A DNA stretch of 7,114 nt from NCBI GenBank assembly GCA_020348765.1, contig CP070753.1, positions 2,431,849-2,438,962 of the forward strand, read 5' to 3'. The position numbers and the translations under genes were made by a program. Positions within the stretch are counted from its first letter, which is position 1, and each line of letters starts with the position of its first letter. This document shows, one piece after another, positions 5,701-7,114 of this stretch. This DNA is from Burkholderiales bacterium. Its GTDB lineage: Bacteria > Pseudomonadota > Gammaproteobacteria > Burkholderiales > Burkholderiaceae_E. Under the pieces are notes generated by a model that did not search any database, was not told the DNA's origin, and saw only the letters and a list, made by a program, of their open reading frames with translations.

Positions 5701-6051
5701 ATGAATGCAGTCACCGAAATGCCCGCGCCGCTGATCTTCACCGACAGCGCGGCCGACAAGGTGCGTGAGCTGATCGACGAAGAAGGCAACCCGGACCTGA
5801 AGTTGCGCGTGTTCGTGCAGGGCGGCGGCTGCTCCGGTTTCCAGTACGGTTTCACGTTCGACGAAGAGACCAACGAGGACGACACCGTGATGCAGAAGAA
5901 CGGTGTCACGCTGCTGATCGACGCGATGAGCTACCAGTACCTGCTCGGCGCCGAGATCGACTACAAGGAAGACCTGCAGGGAGCGCAGTTCGTGATCAAG
6001 AACCCGAACGCGACCACGACCTGCGGTTGCGGCTCGTCCTTCTCGGTCTGA
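5701..6051 (+). CDS. erpA: Iron-sulfur cluster insertion protein ErpA
   Basis: 116 aa; E. coli ErpA has 114. ErpA is an A-type carrier that takes Fe-S clusters from the Isc/Suf scaffold and delivers them to apo-enzymes. In E. coli these include IspG and IspH of isoprenoid synthesis, so the protein is essential in air. Seen: the three cluster cysteines are present, Cys44 in [13 protein letters not shown] and Cys108 and Cys110 in [12 protein letters not shown]. The acidic FDEETNEDD (53-61) and [17 protein letters not shown] (87-103) fit ErpA better than IscA. It has its own promoter (5649-5676) and terminator (6076-6098), though read-through from the bactofilin gene is possible. It converges with anmK. 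Confidence 0.97.
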   Translation: MNAVTEMPAPLIFTDSAADKVRELIDEEGNPDLKLRVFVQGGGCSGFQYGFTFDEETNEDDTVMQKNGVTLLIDAMSYQYLLGAEIDYKEDLQGAQFVIKNPNATTTCGCGSSFSV

Positions 6052-6075
6052 GCCGGTTCGACCGGCCGTCTCGCG

Positions 6076-6098
6076 GGGGCGCTTCGGCGCCCCGTTTT
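6076..6098 (+). terminator. Intrinsic terminator of erpA
   Basis: GGGGCGC (6076-6082) pairs with GCGCCCC (6087-6093) around a TTCG tetraloop closed by C-G, the very stable C(UUCG)G form. It is followed by G and TTTT. It starts 24 bp after the erpA stop codon. Confidence 0.9.
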
Positions 6099-6111
6099 CA
6101 TGGTGCGCCAG

Positions 6112-6154
6112 CCACGGGCGCGCTCCCGTGGGTGCAAGTCCCGCCACGGCCCCC
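6112..6154 (+). other. Structured element in the erpA-anmK gap, tRNA T-arm or cobalamin-core lookalike
   Basis: A hairpin CCACGGG/CCCGTGG (6112-6118 with 6125-6131, 6-nt loop) is followed by an overlapping GTGGG-TGCAAGT-CCCGC (6128-6144). The latter has the 5-bp stem and 7-nt loop of a tRNA T-arm, with the second loop base G instead of T. GGTGCAAGTCC also resembles the cobalamin riboswitch core. I cannot build a full tRNA or riboswitch around it. It could instead be a weak bidirectional transcription stop between convergent genes. Confidence 0.3.
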
Positions 6155-6172
6155 GGGGTCCCGAAACGGCCG

Positions 6173-7114
6173 TCAGCGCGGATACAGCGCGCCCAGCACC
6201 CGCGGCCCGCCGGCTCCGGTGACCGCCGGCAGGTTGCCGGCGGCGCCGAGCAGGTGACGGTGAGCGAGCCAGGCGAAGCCGACCGCCTCGACCGTTTCTG
6301 GTGCCAGCCCCAGCTCCGCCGTGCTGCGGACCGCGGCCGGGTGCAACAGCTCGCCCAGCCGCCCGAGCAGCCGCCGGTTGTGCGCGCCGCCGCCGCAGAC
6401 GAACACGCCCGCCGCGCCGAGCCCGCGGCAGGCTTCGGCCACGGTGCGCGCGGTCAGCTCCAGCAGCGTGGCCTGAACGTCCTCGGGCGCCAGCCGGCGG
6501 CCGGGGCCGCCGAGGCGCGCATCGAGCCAGGCGTCGTCGAACAGGTCGCGCCCGGTGCTCTTCGGTGCCGCCGTTGCGAAATACGGTTCGTCGAGCAGGC
6601 GCTGCAGCAGGGCGTCGTCGACCCGACCGCTGCCGGCCCAATGGCCGTCACGGTCGAAGGGCTGGCCCAGATGCCTCGCACACCAGGCGTCCATCAGCAG
6701 GTTGCCGGGCCCGGTGTCGAAGCCGGTGACTTCGCGAGCGGCCGGTGCGAGCCAGGTCACGTTGGCGATGCCACCCAGGTTGACGATCGCGCGCGCCTGT
6801 CCCGGCTCGGCGAACAGGGCCGCGTGAAAAGCCGGGGCCAGCGGCGCGCCCTGGCCGCCGGCGGCAACGTCACGACTGCGCAGGTCGGCGACCACCGGCA
6901 CGCCGGCGCGCTCGGCCAGCCGCGCCGCGTTGAGCAGCTGCAACGTGTAGCCCTGCTCCGGTCGATGGCGCACGGTCTGGCCGTGAGCCCCGACGGCAGC
7001 GACCTGGGTCGCCGTCACTGCGGCCGCTTCGATGGCCCGCGCGAGGGCTTGCGCATAGAGGTCCGCGAGCGCGTTGGCCGCGCGCGCGGCGCGCGCCAGT
7101 TCGTCGGCACCGGG
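6173..7114 (-). CDS. anmK: Anhydro-N-acetylmuramic acid kinase, 5' end outside the window
   Basis: Partial: 313 C-terminal residues on the minus strand, open to the window edge at 7114. The usual length is about 370 aa, so roughly the first 55 residues with the N-terminal ATP-binding loop are missing. AnmK cleaves and phosphorylates 1,6-anhydro-MurNAc, released by lytic transglycosylases, to MurNAc-6-phosphate during cell-wall recycling. Seen, counting from the edge: GAHGQTVRHRP (42-52); RDVAAGGQGAPL (81-92), the region that should hold the catalytic Asp; VNLGGIANVTWL (111-122); GFDTGPGNLLMDAW (131-144); VCGGGAHN (239-246); and the terminal LYPR. The GTG at 7018 is internal, not the start, because conserved coding continues upstream of it. 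It converges with erpA. I see no good terminator of its own. Confidence 0.96.
   Translation of the reverse strand, partial: PGADELARAARAANALADLYAQALARAIEAAAVTATQVAAVGAHGQTVRHRPEQGYTLQLLNAARLAERAGVPVVADLRSRDVAAGGQGAPLAPAFHAALFAEPGQARAIVNLGGIANVTWLAPAAREVTGFDTGPGNLLMDAWCARHLGQPFDRDGHWAGSGRVDDALLQRLLDEPYFATAAPKSTGRDLFDDAWLDARLGGPGRRLAPEDVQATLLELTARTVAEACRGLGAAGVFVCGGGAHNRRLLGRLGELLHPAAVRSTAELGLAPETVEAVGFAWLAHRHLLGAAGNLPAVTGAGGPRVLGALYPR

Noticed and set aside
6102..6200. Complete cobalamin riboswitch on the plus strand
   Set aside because: GGTGCAAGTCC fits the core, but there is no GGGAA element or proper B12 box. The GTCAGCGCGGATAC stretch is simply the complement of the conserved AnmK C-terminal LYPR codons and stop. 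No gene follows on that strand.

Overview
The window is about 7.1 kb of GC-rich chromosomal DNA, most likely from a gammaproteobacterium of the Xanthomonadales/Chromatiales/Pseudomonas-like kind. The reasons are a Coq7-type ubiquinone hydroxylase, L13 and S9 sequences close to those of E. coli and the same length, a YhfA-like OsmC protein, and the order argC - coiled-coil membrane protein (DUF6776-like) - bactofilin - erpA - anmK, which I recall from Pseudomonas and related genomes. Genus cannot be fixed from sequence alone. There are no transposases, phage genes or CRISPR arrays.

Layout. Left: coq7 (222-917, +) converges on an OsmC/YhfA-family gene (973-1419, -). Centre-left: about 670 bp without a protein gene (1420-2091). 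It holds an AT-richer patch with inverted repeats, then a compact unit with its own sigma70-like promoter (1733-1761), roughly 118 nt of structured sequence, and a near-perfect intrinsic terminator (1856-1885). A separate strong promoter (1986-2015) follows and drives rplM-rpsI. Centre: rplM and rpsI end at a UUCG-loop terminator, followed by a very GC-rich 25-bp tandem repeat and then argC. Right: argC overlaps a DUF6776-like membrane coiled-coil gene by 4 bp, then bactofilin, then erpA, which has its own promoter and a strong terminator. anmK (-, 5' end outside the window) converges on erpA.

How the genes work together: most are housekeeping genes. They cover ubiquinone synthesis (coq7), translation (rplM, rpsI), arginine synthesis (argC), Fe-S delivery (erpA) and cell-wall sugar recycling (anmK). 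The DUF6776-like protein and bactofilin sit side by side and may act together at the inner membrane.

The most interesting item is the orphan transcription unit at about 1768-1885. It looks like a small RNA of about 118 nt with three hairpins, one of which presents a CUCCUCC (anti-Shine-Dalgarno-like) loop. The RNA also contains an internal GGAGGGU segment that could pair with that loop. I do not recognise it as 6S, 4.5S, tmRNA, RNase P or a known riboswitch.
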